A DNA stretch of 34,228 bases from Dimargaris cristalligena (Eukaryota > Kickxellomycota > Dimargaritomycetes > Dimargaritales > Dimargaritaceae): positions 5,459 through 39,686 of the forward strand of contig JANBQC010000241.1 in assembly GCA_027576995.1 (NCBI GenBank). The letters are read 5' to 3'. The notes beneath the pieces are model-generated. The model worked only from the letters and a program-made list of their open reading frames with translations, made no database searches and was not told the DNA's origin. How positions within the stretch are numbered: position 1 is the stretch's first letter; each line of letters starts with the position of its first letter. The position numbers and the translations under genes are program-made. This document shows positions 10,986 to 22,400 of the stretch, one piece after another.

Positions 10986-13139
10986 GGTAGCAGATGAAAA
11001 AATTGGGAGAGACGGGGGAAGTGGGCAGATAGGTAGGAAAGTGGAGGTGATGACACTACGGGTATAGTAAAGTATAGAGACCTGAAGTTTGTGAGAGAAG
11101 TGTACCGAGCGAGTGGGTGGAGAATTGAGTTGGCTAATTAGTGAGTGGGTGAGTGGGCAAGGAGGAGAGGGGGAAATATGAATTGGTAATGAACAAATTG
11201 GAAGAGCGGCCTCAGGAATATTTATATGAGCGAACTATCTCACCTCCACTGCTGTGCTGATTGTGTGATGAAGGGAAATGGACTCTGACCAAGCCCCAAA
11301 AGGTTTCTAAGTATGCCATAACTACAAAGAGGGCAGCGTAAGTCATGGAGAATTGGGATTATCGCCCATATAGAACTACTGTACAATCGGCGGACCAATC
11401 ACTGTGACCGCGGTATTGGCTGCACAGAATCACTCCCCTTTCTACCAATTGGGTGTCGCCTCTCTCTCCCTTATGGCCAACCAGTCCAATTATGCAATAG
11501 GCAAAAAGCCATACCCTCCCCCCTCCTCTCTCCACAACAACCACCACCACCCCCGCTCACACACACGCACACTTCTTTCCCCATGCTTGGCTAATTGTGT
11601 GTGAGAATGACTGGCCTTTTCCGGAAATTCCATCTGACCACGATTGCCGGCCCAGTACTTCTATTAGCCGTTCTTTTATTTAGGCCCATTGTTCCTTAGA
11701 AATTCCGCCGCGGCTTAAACCAGCTAGTATCCGAATTGGGTGCCATATGAACACCAAGCAGGCCATTGACAAACACCCCAGTTGGGTTCAGTTGAGTTAT
11801 TTACATACTGTACAATAATTTTTTCAGAAAATTGACGAATGAGTCCAAAAAACTGCAAATGGGGTGAGTGATCTTAATCAGTCCAACGCCTCATTAATTG
11901 GTGATGTATGGCTAACTCCGGCCATGCGGACATTGTGTTGCCCTTGACCCCCCCTCCACCTCCCACACACTCACAATCACATCCACATTGACAACATAAA
12001 CCGAAAACCATAAAAGGTACGTATTGTACAACTCACTCGTTCCCATACTCACAGAAGAAAGAATCCGGGAGGCAAGGTTTAAAGGGATTGGCAGTCCCTT
12101 GGCTACTCAGGTCTACGGCTGAAAAGTTATCTAGAATGAACCTATACGCCAAGGATTTAGTTAGACGATCGGTGTCGACTTTATTTTTCGTTTTCTGTAT
12201 AGGCGGACTTGGCACAATGCCGGAACAATAAGCGGCATTGTTGGTTGGCCTAATACATGGTTTTGAATCCCCAACTGTGGATGGCCTATTGTTCACCTGG
12301 CCCCTGGCAACATACAGCCATGGGGGTGGAGGAGGAAAGGGAGAGAAACAAATGTCCCTGCCTAATAGAACGGTGGGCTCAACGGGTTCCACAGTTGAAA
12401 GCCCGAATATCAAATGGGATAAGGTGGATATATATCCCTGTTCGGCACAGATTAGGCCGAATTAAGCAGGAGTCTAAGGAATTTGCCTGAGTATTATACT
12501 GTTGATAATGCCGATACCCTAATGAACATGGGCTAAACATTGGTCTATTGTTTAAATTGTTAATGACCCTCCAATTCTTCAATAGGACACCCTGGTAAAC
12601 AACTGAATTGTTGGATAATTATATAATCTGAACCTGGACAATGCAAGGCATCGGTCATTATATATTTATATGATCTATCTATAGTTTCCATATTTTGGCG
12701 GCCACGCCACCATTGTGCAAAGGTTAAGGGACAAAACACTGGTGATAGTTATGGTATGTCTGGTGGATAGTAGCTGTATTGGTGAGGGAGGGGGCTTCGG
12801 ATCATGAATAAGGTTTGGTAGATCCATACTTACTACCAATATAGTGTAGGTGCCCTTATAACAGCAATTTATGATATGTATATATAATAAAAAGACAAAA
12901 GACGCCTTGGAATAGCGACTTGTATAGGCTGTAGGGTAGCAAAGTAGAGGCGGCAAGAAGCGAAGTAAAGGTGCTGACTATTGTGGGGGCATTTTTGAGG
13001 GAAATTGATGAAATAATGTTTCCAAGGAATCGAAATTGGCTCACTTACACTACCCTTTACCGCACTCCCATTCTCCCCCCCCCACACTCTCTTTCTCTTC
13101 CCCTAACTCGCCACACCCTCCTCCTATGCGACTCGTTGA
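10986..13139. other. Region between the GPI-protein gene and the GCLC 3' end
   Basis: The first 250 bases form the pyrimidine-rich leader and promoter of the GPI-protein gene. The last few hundred bases, including a C run near 13075, are the likely 3' flank of the glutamate-cysteine ligase gene. Between them I see no supported gene. A 126-codon minus frame at 12033-12413 opens with TTG and has no recognisable features. Confidence 0.5.
11219..11226 (-). promoter_or_regulatory. TATA box of the GPI-protein gene
   Basis: The minus strand reads TATAAATA about 234 bases upstream of the ATG at 10985. The coding strand in between is dominated by C and T. Confidence 0.5.
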
Positions 13140-16100
13140 TTAGCACGAAGCAAAAAGTTCAGGGGGCTGAAGCTCCCCCGCGGTAATTCGGCGAATAGTG
13201 GTCAGGAGGTCGTAGTTAATTTCGGGAGAAATCACCGAGTCCTGCTTGTAGCTGGGGTGGTTACGCACGAACTGACGGATCCACGTGGCATTGGTCATGA
13301 GCTCACCTATCCGTTCCGAAAATTAAACCACACCAAGGGCAAAGAGTATACGGGGGGAGGTGTGTGCCGCGCGATCCGGAAATAGCCAAGCATTAAGAGG
13401 TTGAATTAATCATGGATACAGTAACGAACAGTAATGCGCATACGAATTATACAATACCACCACTGCGCCTCCGGTCATTTGGTGCTATTTTTAACCACCG
13501 AGCTTTGGTGCAAAACCAATATCAATGTAGTAGGAAATGAACAAGGCCCCAAGGAGAATGGGAGGAGCCACTAGGCTAGTTTATAAAGCAGCATGTTTTT
13601 ACTTACCATTGGCTCGCTTACTAACGAGATTCAAGTACTGGTTGATCCGGCAATGCGTTTCCACATTAATGTTGAGTGAATCCAAATAGGAATTGATAAC
13701 GGGAATCAACCCCACGAATCCACCCTCCTAAATAGCATGCCACGGGTTAGCCATATCCAGATGCATTGAAATAGAGGAACCATAAATAAACAGACATATC
13801 CACCGCAAATTAATTATCCAATCTAGATATACATATATAATGATACAAGTCATACTGCAGCCCAGATACCAACGATTTAAAACAGTGATTTACCTGGCCG
13901 TTGATAATTTCGTCAATAGTCATCAGTTCGTATTCGTCGTCAACCGACTCCGCAGTGAGCGGCTCCGCCGGTTCGGGAAGACCAGCAATATCGCACTTAT
14001 CCGTATAAATATTCTTACGGAAATAGAACTTCTCGTCCAGGACCGCTCGGGGTCGGTGGGCGACGTCAATATTGGTGTCCATCTAACCAGTGTATATCAC
14101 CAGTAGGATACAAAATACCAAACCCCGAATTAACACACGATGCGCGACAAAGTCATCCAAAAAAATAACAAATACATGAATAATACAAGCCATATTACGG
14201 GTCGGGAATTCCCAAAAAAAGTTCTAAAGCCGGGCACCAGCACTTACTTTGGTGATGGGGATGTAGAAATTCAAATCGTAGCTCAACAGGGCCCGGGTCA
14301 ACAGGACGATAAAAACGGTGAAGGCGGCGTTCTCAAAGTCAGTGAACTGGATTTCCATGGTGCGAAACTCGACCCGCCAACCTATCGGTGAATTCGGTGG
14401 GGGTGGCTTGAAACGGGTAGATTGCCAATTGGTGGATTGAAGGTTCTGTAGATGGATGGAAATATATGAAAGGGCGTTGGGATACCGACATAAACATGTT
14501 TTACACCCATTAAAAGCAGAGTGTTAGAAAAAGATCATGAATGGCAAATGGACAATCAAGTATGTAGGGGGAATACTTTACGAGAAAATGAGGGACACAT
14601 TAGTAAAAATATGGGTTTAAAGGGCATGTGTATTTAACAGGCCCTAGTTCCGCACATGAGCCGATTATTCCGCAACACGGCCCCAAACTCACCTCGAAAT
14701 GGTCCGACGACGACTCATTATCGACATTAAGCAATTCTTTAAATATCACCAGCGGATCGCGAATAAACAAGTGGGCCAAGTGCTTAGCCAGTAGATCGTC
14801 GATACCTTGAAACATATGAAGAGACATACATAATCCACCGTAGACAAATACCTCGATTAGAACCAGTTAGGAAGAATTGCACGTACCGTTTAGCTTGTGA
14901 TAGAATCGATCACATCGTACAATACTTGGGAGAGAGGGGGGAGTGGGAACCCCACAAATTATATAGCCAATCAAGGATACTTACCACCTTCCACCAGACG
15001 TTGGTAAATCGCCGGGTCGTACACTAGGTCCAGATCATTATACTGGGGTTTAAATAGCCCGTCCGACGAGCCCAAATAGCTATCGATTGAGTCATAACGC
15101 GACTTATTGATGCGGAATCGGTTTTCTTGCAGGGGTTTCAAGCCGCGTTCTTCGTCAGTTCGGTCATCCACGGCCTGGGAAATGACTTTCCAGCGGCAAT
15201 CGACGTTCGCCAAGTAGCCGCGGAATAAGGGGGTGGCCGCTGTGAGCGCCAGCATGATTGAGCTGACTGGGGCCAGGTGGTCATAAAGTCGGCGGGCTTC
15301 GTCAACGTTGCAGGCCTGGAAGGTGATTTGGAGGCAACAGCAGCCCATACCGAACCCCATGGCGTCCATGTAGATGTGGTCCACTTGGGCGTCGGAGGCG
15401 TCGTATTCGGGGAAACGCAGGTTGGTCCGGGGGATGGTGGGATCCACGAACGGCCGCGGAGTGTGCGTGTCGTGGAAAATCGGCATATTGATGGCCACCT
15501 TTGACCCCCGGCGGCGACGGATATTGGCGGTCAGGGTGGGGAATCGGGCGTGGGGATTGATAACCTGGTCTGGGAGAAAGAGACTCTTAGACGCGGGGTC
15601 GTCGGGGGTGTTGTGACCATCCACGGAATCGGGGGTGCCTAGTAGGGGGAAATTAGTGATGGTCATGGGCACTTCATTCGGTTTGCACTGTTCGATGGCC
15701 AGTCGGCGTCTAGCACAAAGGTGGGGGGTATAGTGGTGGATAAACCAAAGTCAGTACTGTTATGTAGCTTATCGAGGCGCCTAATAATTATAAATAGAAC
15801 TGCAGACTAACAGAAACTAAATAGCGAAGACTCGGCAAGGACGAGATGTGTATCTGTCCTCCTTTATTATGGCATGAACATATATATGGTATATTTATTC
15901 ATACCTTAAGCGCATGTTAGGTTCAACCTTTAGGAGATCGGTGATTTTGGACCCGTACGGATTACCGGGAGTTGCTAGTGGAATTGAATATGAGCGGCGA
16001 TTACGGTTAAGTATAAATTAAGTGAAATTCCAATATATGTATATGTGGTCGGTAGGACAGTTCGGTCAACCCTAGCAGCGTAATGAATCAATAAAAACGA

Positions 16101-16964
16101 GCTTACCTTCTAGCATGAAGCGACCGTACTCCGGGCGCCACAGACATTGGAGCTGAGCTCTAAATACGTTCAAAAGTCGGGGATATATGAAGAAGGTTAG
16201 TGGATAAATTGAGCGAGGCTCACCCCACTCCATTAGGGGGTGAGGGAGGATATGTTTTTTTTCGGCGTAAACAGCCAATCAGCTCGGATCAAACTTTACG
16301 AAAAAAGTGTGGAATGCTGGGCAATGTGCCATTATAAATCACGGTAGATGAACTAGTGCTCGAAAGACCAGCATAAGGGAGGTCAATGCACTTACTGTTT
16401 CTCGGGGGTATCGGCCTCCAACTCCGCTTTCTGAAGTACCTCCAGCATTTCAAAGACCCGTACGGATATGCGGGCCCGGTGGTGCTCGTCGTTAAATGAC
16501 ACCACGACATATTCCACCTGTACAGCACCGATTTAAAAAAGTCGATAAGGAGATCGTTTCAATTGCATACCCTCCCCAGCAAGGCAAATATTAACCGGGT
16601 GAGATTAGTTGGTATAATGTGAACGAAAGAGCGGCCTCGGTCACCCCAATGGAGAATTTGAAAGGAACTTTTATGGGTGGACTCTAACTGAGGTATTAGA
16701 TATTGGCGGAATCCCTAGGAGTGTTATCATTACGCAACCCAGAACAGCCGCGGCTGGTAATGTGACAGACTAGACAGACGGGAGCAGGGGAGGGGAGGGG
16801 ACTGGGATTCTTACCTCTTCGCCCCAGAGCAGCGAGTCGTTTTCGCGGTCCTTGGCCTTATGGTAAATGCTCAGAAACTGGGATATGCCATTGCGACGGA
16901 CATGGTCGGCATGCTGTTTGGCTTCGTCCCAGTGCAATGGAGTGCCTAGCGATAATAAGCCCAT
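13140..16964 (-). CDS. GCLC (GSH1): Glutamate-cysteine ligase catalytic subunit (10 exons, 635 aa)
   Basis: This enzyme joins L-glutamate and L-cysteine with ATP to gamma-glutamylcysteine, the rate-limiting step of cytosolic glutathione synthesis. Exons, in order: 16964-16815, 16517-16396, 16159-16107, 15974-15905, 15709-14985, 14805-14693, 14445-14248, 14082-13894, 13727-13607 and 13306-13140. All introns are GT-AG (132-300 bases) and all phases agree. The product has the eukaryotic GCLC hallmarks from end to end: [20 protein letters not shown] at the start, WGEEVEY (47-53), [18 protein letters not shown] (98-115), MDAMGFGMG (246-254), [20 protein letters not shown] (335-344), NWQ...[21 protein letters not shown] and HPSYKQDSV. 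By analogy with the yeast enzyme, E50, E52, E101 and E108 fit the metal-binding glutamates. Human GCLC is 637 aa, so the gene is complete; its C-tail is somewhat shorter. No regulatory subunit is seen nearby. The MGST3-type gene lies upstream in the same orientation. Confidence 0.97.
16787..16806 (+). other. G-quadruplex-type sequence in intron 1 of GCLC
   Basis: Three GGGG tracts with single-base A spacers are followed by ACT and GGG, only 8 bases past the intron 1 donor (exon 1 ends at 16815). The G-rich strand is the template strand. The transcript has the C-rich complement. Confidence 0.5.
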
Positions 16965-18164
16965 GGTTGTTAGACTGAATGCCGTAGAGAAGGAGAGAGT
17001 AAGTACTAAGTGACAGGCTCAGTAAAGTGGGGAAATGGGCAACTGCTATAGTGCTAGAAAGATATAAGTGGCGCCTGGGAATAATGTGACAGGCAAATAA
17101 CCCAACGGAACGTGAGAGCGAAAAACCTTGGGCCAACCAAAGGGAAGGAGGGTTGGTAAGCGGTGGCTCGAACAAGAGGTAAAGGGGAGCAGAAGCCCTT
17201 GGGGTAAGTGGGTAAAAGACGGGAATGAGGAATAGGATAAGGGAGGTGAGGCACAGCTGTGCGAGGTAAAAGGGGAATAAGAGCAGGTGAAAAAGCACGG
17301 GACTGGGGGATACAGGCAAGGACGACAAGGAGCCCAGCAACTCTCAAACTACTTACTATTCGAACTAACCGGTGCGCCTAATCAAATAAATCACAAAAAT
17401 AGAAGCGCCAATGCTAGCGGACAACGAAAGTGGGAGTTAACTATAGTAAAGATATTCAGGGGAGCCCCTCAGCATTAACTTGGTGGCAGTGGACGTGGTG
17501 GCCATCGACTCCATGATATATATAGATATATATATCGTCAGGCAGGTCATATAGCAATCGAATGCAAGTTCATTAATAAGCAACCGCCTATCGCTAAAAT
17601 CTCTGAAAACTGGCTGGGAAAAAGCGTCGCTCACCCAGAACCAACCGATTCGATAATTAAAGGTCGAATGAAGTGGAGCCGCAACGGGGTTAATGAAACA
17701 GCTCAGATCCAAAAAGAGTGCGGTGCACCCTCTCTCACACGACAGGATTCCAAGCTCGTTCATTAAGATACGAAGCCTCCAAGTCCTGAATAAGTGGTAC
17801 AGTGGATGGATATGTCTTCCAGTCTTTTATGACACCATTAGGGTGGAAAATGGTGTACATTGAAATGCTGAAACAAATTTAGTAGCTGGATCGACGCTTT
17901 TCAAGGGGAAATCGATGAAATCACCATCGAATAAGCCTCCTTTTACAATGGTTCACAATTATAATTTTATTAATCGCCCATAAGCGACCATAAAAAACAC
18001 TTAAGGTAGCACAGATTCGCCCCTTCCCTTCAGTATTCCGAAACGACTAGCCGAAATGGATAGGGTCACTAAACTATAATGAACGCAGGACCCAAATAGT
18101 ACTAGAAGATATGACAATGGTAGCATCTGCGCCTGTGGATCTGTGGATTAAAGGCCCCAAGCCT
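16965..18164. other. Region between GCLC and the MGST3-type gene
   Basis: From about 16965 to 17340 the GCLC coding strand is strongly pyrimidine-rich and probably holds its leader and promoter. No clear TATAAA is present; TTATATC near 17060 is the nearest. A 108-codon ATG-started minus frame (17763-17437) has no recognisable family. A TA run lies near 17518-17534. The part next to 18164 should contain the MGST3 3' UTR. Confidence 0.5.
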
Positions 18165-19263
18165 TTATAGGCAGCCTAGGAGCTTGAAGGAACCGTGGAC
18201 GGTGATGAGGACCATACCCAGCAGGGAGGCGGCACCAAGCATGGCACCAACCTTGCGGCCGTCAGCGCCCTTGCTGGCGTAGCCACGAGCATAGAAGAAC
18301 CGAGCAATCTACAATTACGTACAGGTAAAGTGGACCAAACAAAGTATAGTATAAACAAGGGTATTGCATTAAATGGATTAATAGAAAGTTAGAGAGGGTA
18401 GGGAAGTCATGCTAGACTAAGCCCGTTAGTATGAGAAGTCCTGAATTACTTAAAAAGTAATTGATTGAATAGGAAGCAAGAGGGAGAAGTGAGGTGCACT
18501 TACAATGTAGGTCAGACCAAGAATGCCTGAAGCCTGGGGATTAAAGAGGCCCGACAGAAGCACAGAGGACTGGGCAAGGCTCACTTGCTCAACCTGGAGG
18601 AATCGACAAATGTAGATTCGGTGGGGAATGGATAATGACAATGATTTAAACTAGGTTAGTACTGATATTGCGCCAATGGTCGACTATATATATATATATA
18701 TATGTGGGAGAGGTTCATCCAAGCTGTATAACGAAAAACCCATTAGATTCGGCCAATATTACTAGTTAAAAATAAATTTCCCATATATTCTCCCATACAC
18801 ATATAATGTAAACCCTTATATAGCTGGGCTGGAATTCACCCATATGGATTGCCTAATTTGGAAATCCGTATTAATCAGGTGGGAGTGCCCAAGAATTTGG
18901 GATGATGTCTATAAACCACAACCAGGTCATTGGCAAACACAGCTTGGGAGATAAAATGATGTAGTCAAATATAACCATACCAACCGCCCTCCCAAACGGA
19001 GGGAGCAGTCCAGTTATGGGGCGTCCTATTTCTATACTTACATAGTTCTGGTGGCCACGCTGGATGTTGTTGAAGGTGGTCCAGTCTTCGTCGCTCAATT
19101 TGCTGGCGAAGCGACCTGAGCCCATGTCGGGGTAGGGCACGTTGAACTTAGTACGGGCCTTCATGATCGCGCCACCGGTGACATAGCATTGTACCCCAAT
19201 GGTGATAGCGGCCAGGATGCTCCAGCCGAAAGCAGGGGCGATAACGAGAGCAGCGGGAGACAT
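18165..19263 (-). CDS. MGST3: MAPEG-family microsomal glutathione S-transferase, MGST3 type (3 exons, 151 aa)
   Basis: MGST3-type MAPEG proteins are membrane enzymes that conjugate glutathione to hydrophobic electrophiles and can reduce lipid hydroperoxides. Exons: 19263-19042, 18593-18504 and 18308-18165. All joins are phase 0, and the donors are GTAAGT. The total of 151 aa compares with 152 for human MGST3. Visible marks are the first membrane helix (about 8-34) running into KARTKFNVPYPDM, the family signature FNNIQRGHQNY (64-74), FNPQASGILGLTYI and IARFFYARGY around the third helix, and a final hydrophobic stretch (about 122-146). The order and spacing match MGST3 throughout. Intron 1 (448 bases) carries an inverted-repeat element at 18700-18845, and intron 2 is 195 bases. 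A TATA box lies about 160 bases upstream. The gene precedes GCLC in the same orientation, about 1.2 kb away. Substrate preference cannot be read from the sequence. Confidence 0.95.
18685..18703. repeat. TA dinucleotide run
   Basis: An uninterrupted alternating TA run in intron 1 of the MGST3-type gene directly abuts the left end of the inverted-repeat element. This would suit an element that inserts at TA. Confidence 0.85.
18700..18845 (+). mobile_element. MITE-like element, copy A (146 bp, in MGST3 intron 1)
   Basis: The ends are terminal inverted repeats. The left end begins ATATGTGGGAG and runs to AGCTGTATAA. The right end (18816-18845) is TTATATAGCT...CACCCATAT. With a 2-base gap, 23 of 30 positions match between one arm and the reverse complement of the other. 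The interior aligns with copies B and C throughout. No coding capacity exists: the frame has two stops within 15 codons. It lies in antisense orientation to the host intron, next to a TA run. Confidence 0.75.
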
Positions 19264-19421
19264 GTTGCGGGACTGGGGAGTGGGGTGGAATGAGGAATGG
19301 GTACGCTATGGAAAGTGGACAGGGTAGTGGAATAAGAGTGTGAGAGTATGGGTGAACGTGGAAGAGGAGAAGATAGTGGAGGGCTTTGCTTGGACTTAGT
19401 GAGGAGGCCGCGGACGCTGGG

Positions 19422-19428
19422 TTTTATA
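19422..19428 (-). promoter_or_regulatory. TATA box of the MGST3-type gene
   Basis: The minus strand reads TATAAAA 159 bases upstream of the ATG at 19263. A C/T-rich leader lies between. Confidence 0.5.
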
Positions 19429-22400
19429 AAATGCAGCATTATCTGGCATTGGCCTGCGCATACGCACCCCTCCCCTCATTCAGTCAGCCTTCTCTGGCCA
19501 GAAGCAGCCCAATGTTCTGGGCAATTCAAATCAAATCAATTCACACAGGCTGTGCCTGAAATATCGGACACCCACCAGCCCTCACGTTGGGCTAGATTTA
19601 GGCAGATTGGAGAATCTAGTAGTAAATTGGGGGTTACCATCATGGATATAATTTTAGTATTTTGGAAGTAGACGTAGCATTGCCAGAATGTAGCACACCC
19701 GTGCTGGACAGTGGGTATAAGGTCCACGCATAGCAGAGACACGTTGGCTGACTAATCCAAGGACCGCAGCGCAAGTAAGTCTTTTCAACCATTCGAATTG
19801 GCCTAATTAAGATGGATGGACCTGTCGATGCCCCTGACGTGTAGCTGTGGATGACTAAGCAGCCTGGCATCACTCTCCCTTTGGACTGGTGTTGACTTCC
19901 TGTTGGAGGCGCCGGCTTGCTGTGGGTCCTTACTACGGAGAGAGGCCGCTCTCCCTCACCTGCTGATAGAGATTAGGCAGAAGTAGCAGTTGTTAGCGGG
20001 CCAGTTAGTCAGGCAAATACACATATGGGAGAGGACCTAGTATCCATAAGTCTGTTTAATGAGACTGGCCAGAAATTCAATTCTCGCCAATAGAGCAAAA
20101 CCAGTCTTCCCTCTAACATTTCATGCTAAACCCTTTGATACAATAGTGCTGGATTTCACCAAATAATGGAAGTTGCACTATTGTTTTATACTAAGTGACC
20201 GGCCCCATCCCCCCAGCCCATATAAAATCCCACATATCAAGAGGTCTATTCTGTTGGCTGTGGGGTGCTATTATTGCCTTTTTCCCTCATTAAATCCCAT
20301 CGAATATTATACTTTAGCAGGAAATTTACCCACCGCAGAATATAGAGGGAGCTAAAGCCACAAAACTCCCCACCTATTTAATACACCTATATCCACGCTT
20401 CAGCTCCTAAAAAAATCTTTTTACAGAATTCAGAGAATGCTAGATAAAAATTTTATACCCCAAGGAGAGTTGGAAATGGCATGAACGCTCTGTTTTGGTA
20501 TATAGCGGTTGACCAACTACGCCTAGTATACAGAGCAAGCTTGTATTTTATTTGTCCTGGAGTTTGACACCTTTTGTCGCTCCGTCTATTTTCTTTTGGC
20601 CGGCTCTCCGTTTACCCTCGGATCCAGCCGGTCTTGCATTCCGATTGACCCAGTAAGCCCAATAAATTAACCCATTCCCGTCAATGCTGAACCCACTGAG
20701 TAAGAGATTCCCTTGGCTGTAGAATCGCTGTCTTCCGGATCTTAGGCACCTCCTGGCTGCAAGTATCACTTGTGGTGTGTACTGTGCTGGGTGGGTAAGT
20801 CCGAAATTGGTGTTTATATCACACCATTATAGTCATTTTTGTACTGGCTATTTCCCCCTCCTTTCGCTAACGGCTCGTCCATACACCGTGACTTGATCTG
20901 TTAGAAAAGGAGGGACAATAAACTTAGGTCCATAGAGTGGGCGTGAGGTGGTGCCCTAATGTAGGGATCACTTCACTTCCCCATTCGTATCCACCATAAC
21001 TTGTGCATCAGGTCTCCAGCGGGTTAAGCTCTTACGGGCTTGATCCATCCATGCTGGATGGGCTGGTGTCGGTGGGTAGGTCCAACATTCCCATCATTAC
21101 TACTATTCCTATGTTGTATTGGGCTTTTTTGGTTTCTGCAACTGAATAACCCTGTATGAACTGATGGTCATTTTATTTACCTACAATCTAGTCTTGTACT
21201 TTGGTCAATATCTTATAATAAAATGCCGATCTATGAACAATTATTTGGCATAAATCCTGTTTTGTGAACCCGGTTGTGATTCGTTGTTAGAAGACCGCTT
21301 TTTCCAGATTGTATATTGCTGGAGGGGGGTCGTTTTAAACTGAAATAGTTGATATTATGACTAGTGGCTATAGTTCTGGGACAGGGCCATTTTGTAATTG
21401 TTGATGTACTTGGTCAGTCAAGCTAAACCAGCTTGGCTGAGTTTTATTAGGTGTAATCCATTCGGGTTTATGGAATATGGTTTAGCGGCCCATGTCCCGG
21501 ATTGATCCGGTATATGCTATTACTTACGTCTACCAATAGATATAATCCCTAACCTTTTACGACAGTGTCTTTACAAAGATAGTAAACACGAGCAAGGCAT
21601 TACCATCCCGGCGTTGTTATGCTTGTGCTCACCCAATTCGCGCCGCATTTTCCACCCTATTTTTAACTATTGGGGATTTCCCGTAGAGCGTTTGGATCCG
21701 GGCATCCTATATACCCGAAATATGGCAGAATTAATGGTCGCCAGAAACCACGCTCCCTAAAATAGCTGGGGAATAGGTCTACACATTGCCTCCAGTATCT
21801 GCATGGGAGGTATTCGATGCAATGATCCAAACTGGCGGATGTAAAGTATGTGAATATACCCATGCTCTTAACCAGAAAGGCCCATCTGAACAACAGATTT
21901 GCCGTTCCTTAGATAAGCTAAATGTGCCCCATGTTCTGGTAGTTGGTGCCTAGCCCCCCCCCATTCACTACACGGATGCACATTTTAGGAATGGGGTTAT
22001 CCGATGATCATCCTAGTTGTATTGGGCTAACTCAGTGGGATTAATAATAATGATGAGCCGTTCCCCAACAATGGGTATGATGTAAGTATAAATAGGCCCT
22101 GGGTCTAATAATTAATATTGAATTACGTATGATGGTGGCCCACGAATTCGTTAAAATGGAATGGCTCTGGAGTTTATGAAATGTTAGTCTCTGGAGGTGT
22201 TGGCCCATAGTCATTGGAAAATCCTCAATGAGGCAAATGGTTGATCTGCGGCAACGGATAGTAGTGCCAAGGCTTTCTGGTTTAGAATAAAACAATGTCC
22301 CCCAATTAAATCGAATAAAATGGGAGAGCGTGCTGATTTAGTGTAGGTCTTGGGGAGCAATCCGGCTGGGTGGTCGAGCCCTGGCTCTATACCCAGTTTG

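Noticed and set aside
10690..11067. 125-codon + strand frame rich in Ala, Pro and Thr
   Set aside because: It is the antisense shadow of the GPI-protein repeats; its apparent period comes from them.
12033..12413. 126-codon minus frame
   Set aside because: It opens with TTG, has no recognisable motif, and a small piece ending at GTGAGT (near 12048) is not enough to argue for an exon.
20024..20225. ATATGGGAGAGG at 20024 and CCCATAT near 20219, as for another element copy
   Set aside because: Only the outermost bases agree; inner arms and interior do not align with the family.
20548..20769. 73-codon minus frame with an arginine-rich, mitochondrial-presequence-like start
   Set aside because: It opens with GTG. 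No upstream exon or promoter could be joined to it.
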